Assembly: GCA_017591395.1 (NCBI GenBank)
Contig: WEDG01003260.1
Location: 62,001 to 126,000, forward strand
Origin: Schistocephalus solidus
Lineage: Eukaryota > Platyhelminthes > Cestoda > Diphyllobothriidea > Diphyllobothriidae
Direction of reading: 5' to 3'
Length of the DNA: 64,000 bases
Shown here: positions 44,432 to 54,600 of the stretch, in pieces
How positions within the stretch are numbered: the stretch's first letter is position 1
How the letters are laid out: the number at the start of each line of letters is the position of its first letter
Program-made: the position numbers and the translations under genes
Notes under the pieces: model-generated
Databases searched by the model: none
Seen by the model: only the letters and a program-made list of their open reading frames with translations
What the model was told of the DNA's origin: nothing

Positions 44432-45190
44432 GGACGCTTAACACCGTAGTGTATTAACGCACGCACGCGCTGCTAGCTTCCAGTATCCTCCGCCTAATAG
44501 GCGGTTTTGGCGATTGACAGTGCAGATCTTGGTTTATTAGTCCCAGTCGTCAGACAGTAGCATTTCTTTCTCCACGCTCTGAATGCTGCTGGTAAACTCT
44601 AACCGGGATTCGGTTTGGAAAAAGGGATTCACTGCGATACATGACATGATTACGGAGGACACAGAAGCCTTAGCATCTTCCCGCAAGTTTTTTTGACCAA
44701 TTCGCCGTTCGATCGAATATAAGGCTCGTTTATGCAGTCCCGGGCCCCAATACCACGGACGTGTTGACTATAGTCTCCGAGTAAAATTTTCCCTCATTTA
44801 AATTTAAGGTGACGGTTATGTATTTCGATGTGTTCGACCGACCTGCCCATGAAACAAATCTGTATCGCTATAGGAAACGGGGAATAGCATGAGCTACACA
44901 GACCCTCTTATTTCTAACCTAAGCCATATTTTCTATCGAGTTTTTTTTAATAAAGCCAACAGAAGCGGTTGTTTCGCCCAGCACTTGACTGATTTTGTTG
45001 CACGCCAACTTAGCTTAGTCCCAGCAGCACTTTACTCTGGTTGGGTTTTCTAATACTCTTCTAAAACCTTGTTTTCTTCCCTACTCTTCTAGGTTTTCCG
45101 TTCGTCGGGATTTGGTTAATGATCCTCATTGTTGTCTCAAAGCTCTCCAAAAACTTTTACAAGAAGTGGATGGAAAATTTACGTGGCTAG
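33211..45190 (+). CDS. TTC4: TTC4 homologue (TPR Hsp90 co-chaperone), ten exons, frameshift in last exon
   Basis: Exons: 33211-33258, 33302-33407, 33439-33600, 33641-33786, 33821-33877, 33921-34007, 37447-37613, 40370-40463, 41047-41132, 45093-45190. All have GT-AG edges and matching phases up to the last. The product, about 349 residues (human about 387), has a short N-terminus and three TPR repeats (YKEEGNYYVERGEFGKAVTAY; LYTNRGIAQAR then NYGSCVQDCRSAIKC; HTKAYVQAAKTLILLSKYKEA). A KxxEL helix follows, then the TTC4/Cns1 C-terminal domain: WPVLFMYPEFGQTDFV, PPWDVDKHYTT, FYED...IPIKSTLTEV, and in the last exon VVSKLSKNFYKKW. Homologues link Hsp90 and Hsp70 and help protein synthesis. Total exon length is 1,051, one base over a multiple of three. 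The extra base is probably in the TTTT run at 45094-45097; with three Ts the C-terminus reads as expected. This is either a base-calling error or a real lesion. Confidence 0.9.
34008..37446 (+). other. TTC4 intron 6 (3.4 kb)
   Basis: Starts with GTACGT after exon 6 and ends at TTTCAG before exon 7. It holds the inverted-repeat element at 37069-37361. The rest has no recognised content, though 35700-36240 reads like an old repeat copy on the minus strand and has a GCAATAAATTG word near 35785. Confidence 0.8.
37069..37361. mobile_element. MITE-like element with terminal inverted repeats
   Basis: The left end TGGCCCCGAAAACAGGACACG (37069 onward) and the reverse complement of the right end TGGCCCCCTAAACAGGACACG match over about 36 bases with a few differences, continuing to a shared ATCGCCC. 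The 293 bp element has no coding capacity and has internal TTAGGG-like words. A second inner copy of GGACACGGGAAA lies near 37267. No clear target-site duplication is visible. It resembles a non-autonomous DNA transposon inside TTC4 intron 6. Confidence 0.75.
37647..38063. repeat. Tandem array, three copies of a 137 bp unit
   Basis: The unit beginning TTGCCCTGACGGCTGC recurs at offsets 137-138 (CCCTG at 37656, 37794 and 37931). Copies are nearly identical; copy 2 has one extra T and copy 3 one G-to-A change. The array starts about 35 bases inside TTC4 intron 7. The low divergence implies recent expansion. Confidence 0.95.
40051..40152. repeat. 32 bp inverted repeat with 38 bp spacer
   Basis: CCCCAGGTGGCCTTGCGC... 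(40051-40082) and its reverse complement (40121-40152) differ at two positions. The 102 bp unit could form a strong hairpin on the RNA just upstream of TTC4 exon 8, or be a tiny foldback transposon. Confidence 0.9.
41863..44095 (+). mobile_element. Penelope-like element: two joined partial copies, RT plus GIY-YIG endonuclease
   Basis: Copy 1 (about 41863-43027) has RHAYLRCDGDAMKKLVAKIN, PLRPIISLLGAPTFNLAKWL, GTPMGSPLSGFLA, YVDD (42709-42720) and LNTTVYRNATNTRQVLNY, then AAELHYLRRMFT, with several stops. At about 43027 it joins copy 2, which restarts inside the RT: CQFDGKYYQQVKGTQMGSPI, LLAELVLQQLEE, YVDD (43189-43200), LPFLDVSIRKL, then the long post-RT region. A one-step frame change near 43750 leads to a GIY-YIG-type domain (VIYRIPC at 43781, then AYVGHTGRQLGTRINEHK, and RRDPLSLVFAHAVDC), stopping near 44005; the usual NINRHVDLDAHYE-like tail lies beyond. 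Copy 2 keeps 260 codons open and is younger. This RT order and C-terminal nuclease define Penelope-like elements. Confidence 0.92.
44343..44430. repeat. AT dinucleotide microsatellite, about 44 units
   Basis: Uninterrupted alternating TA for about 88 bases, some 250 bases beyond the Penelope-like element inside TTC4 intron 9. Perfect purity suggests high length variability. Confidence 0.98.
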
Positions 45191-48100
45191 CGCGCTTTGT
45201 TGTCCTTTCCTATCTCCCTCCCTTCACGACGCCATCATGCAATCACTAGCTTTTCTAGGTGTACTTTTTGATTCTCAAGAAAGGTTAAATGCCTTTTTCA
45301 TGTTCACTTTTTTGCCTGTCAGTGTCCCTTCAGATAAGGTGCGCAAGTTCGTCAATCCGTTAACCCACGGGTCTCTGACCATCACAGGTGTACCTCTAAC
45401 AACGGCACGGTTTGTGGGCTGGATCCCAAACGGAGTTGGGTCGCTAACACTTTCTGTGTGGTTGAGGGGTTCTGAGCAAAAAGTGACTAAAAAGGACAGA
45501 CTTGATTGATTCAATAGGAGACAAAAATTTAATTTTCAAAAATCTCACCCAAAGCGGGAAACAGCAAACTGCCGATAAATCTGCCGACATGTGGGAGTTA
45601 AATCATATGAGAACAGTAATATCTTATGAGGGAACGAGGGTTGCAGCACTTTACATGGTTTAAATTTGGAAGAGCAGAGTGTGCGTTTGTCTATCCAGAG
45701 TTGCGCAGTTCACCACGTTGTTTAGCCTTCTTTTGGCACTCAGAGAAAATCTTCATCAGAGACCGCCCTCTGTGCACGTGGCTGCAAAGGGTTTTGAAAG
45801 AGCATTTTTAAGTGGGGAGTGTACCAATGAAAATAAAGCATTGTTGCCCTCTGCAACTATTGGCGCCCAAGTGCTGCAGGCTTTCTGATGTAAGAAAGCT
45901 CGCTGGCTGCTACTGGAGCCAGATGTTGGAAGTCTTTAGAAAGTAAACTTCAATGGTAGAAGCACAAAAATCAACCAGACTATGGGCGCAGCTGATGTTG
46001 ACCAAATTATTAAGACTGTGGCTTGGCAAGTCGTAGTGAAAGCTGAAGCCGGCCCTATCGTCTTTTTGGCCTATAATAAAGAGGCTATGTTAATTTCTCT
46101 CTCTTTGGGATCTGCGCCAATCCGCGAAGAGGTTGGGAATCACGAGACTCGTCGTATGTATAGTTTACCGCTCCCGTATCCCCTAGCTTTGTGGGCTGTG
46201 AAGGAATTCGCTCGCCCTCATACAAGCATGCATAAGGTTTACGAAGGTCACTGTGATCGAAGCGGAACTCGAAACTCGGTGCAGTCCCTTGCCGGAACCT
46301 TAATGTCCCCGCGTATTTTGTACAACGCCGAATTGTCAATTTCGTCCTTAAGAAGATTAATGACAGAAAACAATGCAAAATAAAATGAAATTTTCTCAGT
46401 GCCGCATGTTGATGAAAGTATATCATGATTGTGAGGCGAGATAGAAGGCACTCAGCGTCCACAGACCAGATTCTCTAGACCCGTTAAAACACTGGCAAAT
46501 ACAATCACCTGGACCGAATGGTGGTCTGAATTTGGACGTTTGATTGCGCAAGATGCATGTCTATGCGGTAAAGGTGGGAGGGGGAATATGCAGCCAAAGA
46601 GGGAACACTTCCTCAGAAACTAGATCATTAAAACCCGAAGGTAGCTGACAGTATATTAAATAATCGGCGACATCCCGCGAACCAAAACGAAAAAAGGACC
46701 TCGGGGGAGTTGACTCCCTAGTTTTAGAATGTCTATCACCATGGCTTGCTCGAAAGTGAAGCTCCTCTGCCCTACGCTGATATCACGCACTTTCGGTTAT
46801 CGACTCTCATTACAGACTGTAAATAAAAACAGAATTCATCCAAGTTCTACGAAACCTTTAAAAAGGATGAATCAAAAGCTAGGAATCACTGTAGCTTAAT
46901 CCTCGGGGGGAGGGAAGATGGGAGACTGGGTGGTAGATACGATAGCATTTTTTTGGGGCCATCACTAGCCCTGTTTTGAGGAGTGTTGACTGTAATAACC
47001 GTGGCGAAGTTGCATTGGCACATGACAAAACGCTCAATTATCCGGACTCCACCATGAATCTATTTAAATTTATTGGTCACTGAGCGGTCTGTCTACACGT
47101 GAACTTGTAAAAAATTCATTCCTGTGACGTTCTTAGCGGCACAATCAAGCGAAAACTTGTCAACTTGGTCAACCGCATCTCAAAAAATGGATAAAAGAAA
47201 TAAATACAGTCAATTCTCGTGAAATCGTGTTGGAATCTATACTAAACCTTGTGCTTACGGCCATATTTTGTATTATACTTATTCTTGAAGGATATTTAAG
47301 CGCAAACTCCGATAAAGGACTATTTTTTTAAAACGTAATAAAACTTGTGCTTATTTAATTACCCATTTTTTGCATGGATAGGCTTTATATTTGTTAAAAA
47401 CTGAAGTTTGCTTAGTTGAAGCGATTTTTCACGTTTTCGGCTTTTTCGCTTTTCTTTAAAGTGTGGCATTTCTAAACAACGTAATATTCATTTATAAACC
47501 ACAGTATTCCTCCTTTTTTAGAACGGTTTTCACTTTGCTGCCGTAGAACTTTCGGAGGACGCAGCTTGGACTGATTTCGCTTGTGAAATGCATGACATTT
47601 CACGAATTAGGAAATCTACGGTATTATGGGAAAAGTACAACAGACTGTACTTTCCGCAAGTACGCAAATGGCCCTCGTTTGGACATAGTCAGTGCAAGGG
47701 AGATATCCAGGTCATCAGAATTAAAAATGACACGTCACTATCGAATTGATTGTCGGACAGCAAAAGACGTGGCGATCTTATGTCGCAGAATGTCCCGATG
47801 CCGATGCTCGACGCCGCACATATTATAACTTCTAGTCATTGCAATGGCATCTGACAGCTCAGCAATGTTACGCCAAACAGGGAAGGAGAAGCCAAATGAC
47901 CGCATGGTTTTTGTCTCGATGGCGCTCCTGTGCATGCACTGCGTTTTCTCCAAGCTCATCTAGTTCATTCACCTTAATGGCCTGACTCAACGCGCGGCTG
48001 AGGTAGGCAGATGATTGGCATGTGACAGGAAACCTCTAAAAACACAGCCTGCCGGCCGGTTGTGCACGTCCAAGCAGTAAAGGCTGTACACACACTCTCA

Positions 48101-48340
48101 TCCTGACTTCAGATTTGTAAACTTACTATTTTCGTTTGGCCGATCGTCTGTGCATTGAATCCTTTTAATGAAAACAACTTGTGGGGACAGTAAGCCCCGG
48201 GAATAGGACCTTTCCCAAGAATACCGACGGGCTTCCAATAAATGTTAGATAGGAGAACTAATATCGTGTTCTTAGCCTAACCCTAACAATAGGCCTTGTC
48301 AAATCTCAACCCTAACCCTTAAATTTAGCACAAAAACACC
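45191..48340. other. No gene recognised; convergent spacer between TTC4 and protein 4.1 genes
   Basis: Contains the TTC4 3' UTR; AATAAA at about 45832 is a candidate polyadenylation signal. Frames at 45982-46383 and 47521-47745 are moderately long (the second follows a good TTTTTTAG acceptor) but show no domain that I know. TAACCC-rich words occur near 48275-48320. Confidence 0.4.
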
Positions 48341-48344
48341 ACGA

Positions 48345-48455
48345 GCCTTGGGTGAGACACCAACTGAGGTTGGGCATGACTGGCTGATGACGGTTAATGA
48401 ACCAGAACTGGTCATTCCAGTCTCCCTTGCCTCTGTCGAAATTGTTCATCTGCCT
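48345..48455 (+). repeat. SINE body fragment
   Basis: GGGCATGACTGGCTGATGAC, GAACCAGAACTGGTCATTCC and CTCCCTTGCCTCTGTCG match the body of the repeat at 3460-3530 and, inverted, 60540-60625. The tRNA-like head is missing. Confidence 0.7.
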
Positions 48456-48696
48456 TTAAAAACACCCGTATTAAGGGGGAGAGCGGTCCTAATCTCGTAT
48501 CTCAGCGAGAATATCGAACAACAATCTTGGTTGTTTGGTTGCGCGGCTCATTCTCGTTCGGCACCAAACTTAGGAGCCGATAATTAAAACCAGGTACGAA
48601 GGCCTGATTAGGTGTCGGCTTGCCTCACTCAAAACGAATAAACGGTCATCCAATCGGATATCTTGTCGTGTCGAGGAATGAGTGAAAAATAAAAGA

Positions 48697-51600
48697 TCAT
48701 AAATACCCGTGGCTGTCCAGGACCTCGGGGCCTGCGAGATTGGTTCTCGGTCGGAGTGAGGTTCGCATAGAACGGCTGGTTAGGTGAGGGTTCAGGGGAC
48801 CAGGAAACCTCGTTCTGTTGTGGATTGTAGTCCGGGAATTCGGCCGGAACACCGTCTTTAACCGTTCGATGAGCCTGCCTTCTTTGGCCCGGTGACTTAG
48901 GCAGCAGCGACATTGGTATGCTTGAGCTCTCGGGCAGTTGACCGAGAACGCCGTCTGAGTCAGTGTAGGAGGGAGCTTCGGAACCGCTAATGAGGGTGTC
49001 ATTTTGCGGCCGGACAATTGCCTGACGACTGCGAGGCCGGTGTGGAGGTCCACGGGAGTACTGGTCTTGGAAGGAACCCGAAAACTCATCAATGTCTGGA
49101 TAGTTATTCGGGACTGGAGATGAAAGAATCTGGAATCTGTGTCGCCGCCACTCAATATGCTGTCCGGGTAGACGTTCCTCGGCTCCTCGTAGTCTCCGTT
49201 GCGAACGCCTAGAAGTGAGCCACCACCGCGGGAACTGTTGTCGAAGAGAGAACCGTCCGGATCAACAGGCCGGGTGCTACGAGGAGGAGGTAGTCGGGGA
49301 TCTCGCGAGGGCGCCTGAAATGAATTGCCTTGCATAGCACGCCGTTCGGGAAATCGACCCTGATTTCGACTGGTGCGTGGGACGCAGGACTGGATAGGAG
49401 GGAGAAGAAAAGGTCAGAATGTGACAGCCTAGCACACATAAATAGTAGTACTGGAAAAAAGCCCTTCCAGCTATAATGCCTCTTTTTATTTTTTATTACC
49501 GAACACGGCTTAATCAGCAAAAGAGGAAGGCAAGGTTTATAGCGATATTAAATGGTCCTGCCATGAAAATGTAGCAGTTCATGCTCAGTTTAGTAATAAA
49601 GGCGGATTAGCAATGCCATAAGGAAAAGGAAGACTCAGTTGAGTATTTAAGACTTGTTTGGACAGCCGCAATCTCGTTGCTATGGGCTAACCTTTACTAG
49701 TAACAATCTACAGGTCAATAAATAAAACATATTTTGATTCATCCTTTTCAATAAACAATTTATTTTCCACTGGAACAAACAAAGCTATTTAAAACTAAAA
49801 AAACGTTGATTTATAATGACAAAACTGGACAGCTGTAGATGTAACGGAGCTAAAAAGGTGTCTGCACGGAATTTGGTGTACTTCAATAGTGATTACGTGG
49901 CGTTCCTTCGGAGACATTAAACTTATATGACATAAACATGGTGGAAAACGCATCTAATCCGGTTGCGTTTACCAACTGGGAAGACAATATCCTAAGGACA
50001 TATTAAATTTCCGTTAACTTTGGATGCATACGTGCTACATGATCTACCCAAACTGAATTCCGAACAGAATGACAGTGAAGTAAAAAAGGAGACTATGGTC
50101 CGAGAATGTCTGGAATGAGGAGACAAAGATATAAATAGACTAACGTTGTGGATTAGGTGCATGTAAGTTTGGGACGAGAAATTCATTCACTTTACGTTTT
50201 GCATTAAGGCTCGAACTAAGAGCCAGCAAACATATAAGCGGTGTAGTAATCATAGATTTGAGTTTCCACCTGGCTACATGTTAGGCTAAAATCAGTAGTT
50301 TTCACATCCATCGTAGATACCCATGCTTTATGCGATAATTGAAAGGTTGCGAGGATCTATACCACTGTTAGAAATTGGCGTGACAATTAATCGAAAACTT
50401 GATTTGTCAGTACTATTACTGGAAACGGCTTCGACCGCATATTTCCCTGGCAAAACATATCAAGTCCTTCTATTTTCCAGGATACAGTTGCCAGGACCAT
50501 CAGATCATTCCTGCTATGCAACCACAACGAAAATTAAACCAAAGAAGGCATGCCACAATCCGAAGTTTCATTAGACGAATACAGAAGGAAATAATGCAAT
50601 TCGCAGACGGAGCAATTCCACAGATACCTTGGTTGATTATTTGCAGTCACGAAAAAGAAGAATACGAAGAAGAAGAGGCGATCATTGGAACACGGTGTTT
50701 ACTGACCTGACGTCTCGGATTCTTTCTCGAACCCATTGTCCGAGACAGTTGCAGAAAAATTACTTGGGGCACAAGTTGCGCAGTATTTATAGGGCATGGT
50801 TGCCAGGCCATCACAGGCCTAATATCGCTGGCAGTCCTTGTGTTCGTCGCTGGGCGTTGTAGTTGATGCGATATTTACGTGGTCGCTTCTATCAGTTACA
50901 TCCATTTAACCAGTTTTATTACCAATTAACGCCTACTATGCCTGTAATGAGTAAGTAATTTGTATACGTACCTCCTCCAAACTGGCAGGTGGAGCGCGCG
51001 TCGGTCCGAAGTAGTCCCTGCTCGCAGGCTTGCCGATAGTCATGTCTCGCGGATGCGTGCGGTTCAGCGAATGCATGCTACTGTACTGGAGACCGGCTTT
51101 TAAGAAAAAGCAGAGGAAAAAGTACATATTTATTATAGATCTTAATAATGCAGTCAGCAAAAAGTCAAACTCAGCCATCTTACGGCTTAATTTACGTAAC
51201 GCATTAGCGGAGACCAGCACGGTGAAGACCACAAATACTGCATCGGAACGTGTTAATTTTAGCAACAAGGCAATAAAATTTGGAGAAAGTTTTAAAATAA
51301 ATTGCCAGTCATGTTTCCGCAGCGAAAAGAACCGAAATTCTTATTTACTTGAAGGCGCAAATGAGGCCTTAGGTAAGCCTGCCATACTGTTTTAGAGAAA
51401 CATGAGTACAAAAGAATGAAAGGTATTGCTCTAGGAAGGACTACTTACTGCAACCTTCCTTACATGTGCTAGCAAAAATCTGGTCTCGAAATATTTTGCA
51501 GGTTTGAGCTTCTTCGCTAGATTGGTATACAAATAGGCATATGTGCACATATATTTCGCACTACCGTAAACGAACGAAAACTAAAAACTAAGAAAACACT

Positions 51601-54600
51601 GTGAAATGGTGCCAATGGTAGATCCCTGAACGATAGAGGTTACTTGTATGGGGCTAACCCCTAAGAGACGCTATAAACCGTACGAAAATAATTTAGTAAT
51701 GTGGAATTACCATACTTCCTGGCTATTGGTAAATATTCAGTTGTAAAGCACTACGAATTTGACAGAGTCGATTGACTACACAGAGGTTACTTTGGCGTGG
51801 ATCCCAAATGGGAATGATGTTATCGGGCGTCAGCAAAGGTGGCTGGTTTTCCCTCAATCTCAGCTTTCAACGCTCATATTCTCCACCCGCAGCACACTCT
51901 ACGATCCTTCCCGGCGGTTGCCGACAACGACGGGATCGCCTTCAACTCCAGATGGATCACACTATTGCGATTCTACCAGTTACTTACCCATAAACACATG
52001 CGTCCTTGATGAGGTGTTTAAAAATTCTGTCCAGCTTTTCCATAAATGTGAAGTCATTCTGGGTGATCTATTCAAACGCGATCGCTATCCTCGGCGTCAT
52101 CGGCCGCTGCACATTTCCTGGGTGCCTCTTATATTTCCTCCAAATCCGCGAAAACGCTTTTTCAGATTTCCACAAACATTATAGTTAAAGCGAGATGTCA
52201 AGGAAAAGGTTAGTTTTTCTGTGCTGGCTTTTGAAAACTTAGAGAATAAACGTGTTATCTTTAGTTATGGGCGAGGTGGAGGTGGTATTGGATTTAGTAA
52301 AAAGCTAATTGTAAAGATAATGTAAAAATTATCCTCCCATGTAACCGTCGGACGATTTTATGAAATAGAGTCCTGAGAGAAGATGAAGCAATCAGCGAAG
52401 ACGGAACGGCAATAAAGATAGGGCCTGATTTGTTCTAAGCAAAATATGAGTCCAACACGTGGCTACACCTACCGCGATTGAGACTGGCAGGCACACTTGC
52501 AGCCCTCTCGCCTCTATCCCCTCTTTCCGAATCGGTGCTTGGACGATCAATGTTAGAAGTGCGATACTGGAAGAATGTTTTGCCCGAGTACTGATGCTGA
52601 GAACCGAGCGTCAGAGAAAACGGACCATTTCGGCTCTGTTTCTGCAGTCTTGGCTCCTTAAGGCGGAAGAAGGCGTGATGCTCCACAGCCGACTTCCACA
52701 GGCGCTTGGCAAGATGAGGGTTCAGTAGACGAAAGCCGACCGTCGCTTCCACCGGTTCGGCCTTTTTTACAAAGGAGAAAAAATAAACGCGTCAGCACTT
52801 ATACTAGGAAAAGGTGGTGGTTCTATGATGTAGAAGGACAATCAGTGCTCGTGCTCACCTTAAACTTGTACTCCTCAACTTCATCAAAGTTGTCTATTTG
52901 GAAAATGTTTTGAAAAACACATTCCAATCCGATTATCCGGGCTGATAGGTCAGAGCGAAATTGTTTCTTCTTGATGTACTTATTGTGGCAACCATAGCCT
53001 ACGTGAACTCCGAGACCCCACCAGTCTTGTGGTGGCCCTACTCTGGCTGCCTGTCTCAAGGTGTCTGCATCTCTCGCGCGAACTTGCACGTGCGCACCAG
53101 TAGCAGTCTGGTTCTTGGCCAATCACAACTGTCCAAACCGGCCAGTTATTTTCAAGGCTGACTCAGGCGTACGTTCGTTCAAGGCAATGTTATGACTCCC
53201 CAACCCCCACTCGGGACGTCGCTCTCACGGCTCCGGACGTTCTGTCGTCCAGCTGCCAACTTCCAACCTTTTCTCCGATAGTTCTGTGCAGAATACGACA
53301 TCCCATCAGCTGACACTTCACTTCTTCTGTTTCTATTCGGAGTCTGCCCTGAAGGCAGTAGGGGCTAGTATCTTCCTATGGCTTTGGCAGTCGCGCAGGT
53401 TTATTAATTTGTATGAAGAGCCCGGCGCGAGTGCGGTCCCTTGCCCCGATCCAGAAATGGTCCTGGCTACTGTTGAGCCAGACCAAAGCGGCGGCCATCT
53501 TGGCTCAAGCTACAAGTTAATCGGACCACGCGCTGGGTTTGCATTTTGCATGGATTAGATAGTCAAACAGATGTGCACTAGAGCCGTAAATGAGATGGAT
53601 GCTAAAGTACCCATCCTTACGGTGATTCAGCCAGTTTCTCTGGCTAAAATCCGTCTCGTTCGCCTGAAGCTAGGGTAGGTTGTTACAAGTTGTGGCGTGG
53701 AAGATTGCCAACTAACGGTATAACTAGATGCTACTTTGTGGCCATCATGTCATCTGTCCAAGATAAACGAACGGAGCTGGTGTGTAGAATCTGATAGGCG
53801 GCGGCTGTACGTGGCCTTAGAGGCTACGGTAAGTTTCATTCGTTGGCGAAAGCTCACCGATCGCTAACGGAACTCACTCGTTCTGTTCTGCCTTTGGGCT
53901 CATTCTCGAACCCCGCCAGCAGCTAGCATCATAGGCGGAGAACATTCGCCGGCAATGTACTCTGCGGCAAGTGTCCCCCACAAATGGCGTGACTTGGAAA
54001 GGCCACAGGCACCTGTAGGAGAGAAAAGCAAACGAGGCCCACCCGGCTCGGCTAGATCACTCAATTTCATACGTGCAACCTACCAACTCCCTCTTCAACT
54101 ACTAATACACGCTAGCAGGCGTGCTTTGGAGGGTTCCTTACAACCACAATGACTCCAAAGTTCCTTGGACTGGGGTCAGACAGAAATGACTCCTCCTGAT
54201 TGGAGCTTTGATGGTATTCTCGTCTACTCTCTCTCTCTCTCTCTCATTTGTAACACACACATACAGGTTAGTAACCTTTCTGATCTACCTCGCCTACGCT
54301 CATCTCTAATCTTTTCTTCTATGTCTTCTCCGGGCGGCACGGACGATCTGCAAGGTAGTCAGTGAGAAATATGCATCGAAAGTTTGTTATACCATGAAGA
54401 AACGCACGCACAAGTCGCCACTGTACACTTCAGATAGTGACTGACCTCGCCGATTGCCACTGACGACCTACGGGACGCGTGTAGCACGCGTGAAGTAAAA
54501 TCCACTGACGCAAATTTTTAAATTGACACTGTGCCAAAGTTAATACATTCCTTGTAACCGTTTACCGACGTGAAAGAAAAACTCAAGTTGCCCGGTATTT

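Larger units (their letters stand above)
41133..45092 (+). other. TTC4 intron 9 (4.0 kb) with mobile DNA
   Basis: Donor GTAAGC after exon 9, acceptor TTCTAG before exon 10. It holds the Penelope-like element and the AT microsatellite. Outside those, 41133-41860 and 44431-45092 show nothing recognisable. Confidence 0.75.

Noticed and set aside
45982..46383. A 133-codon plus-strand open frame as a gene or extra TTC4 exon
   Set aside because: No domain recognised and the TTC4 stop lies before it; the opposite strand is also open over most of the length.
47521..47745. An exon following a strong TTTTTTAG acceptor
   Set aside because: The 75-codon frame has no family motif and its phase does not fit TTC4 exon 9.
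48250..48330. Interstitial telomere array
   Set aside because: Only two or three imperfect TAACCC words, too few for a telomere tract.
51759..52184. A 141-codon plus-strand open frame as a gene
   Set aside because: No known domain and overlapping open frames on the same strand; it lies in an intron of the protein 4.1 gene and looks like an old repeat.
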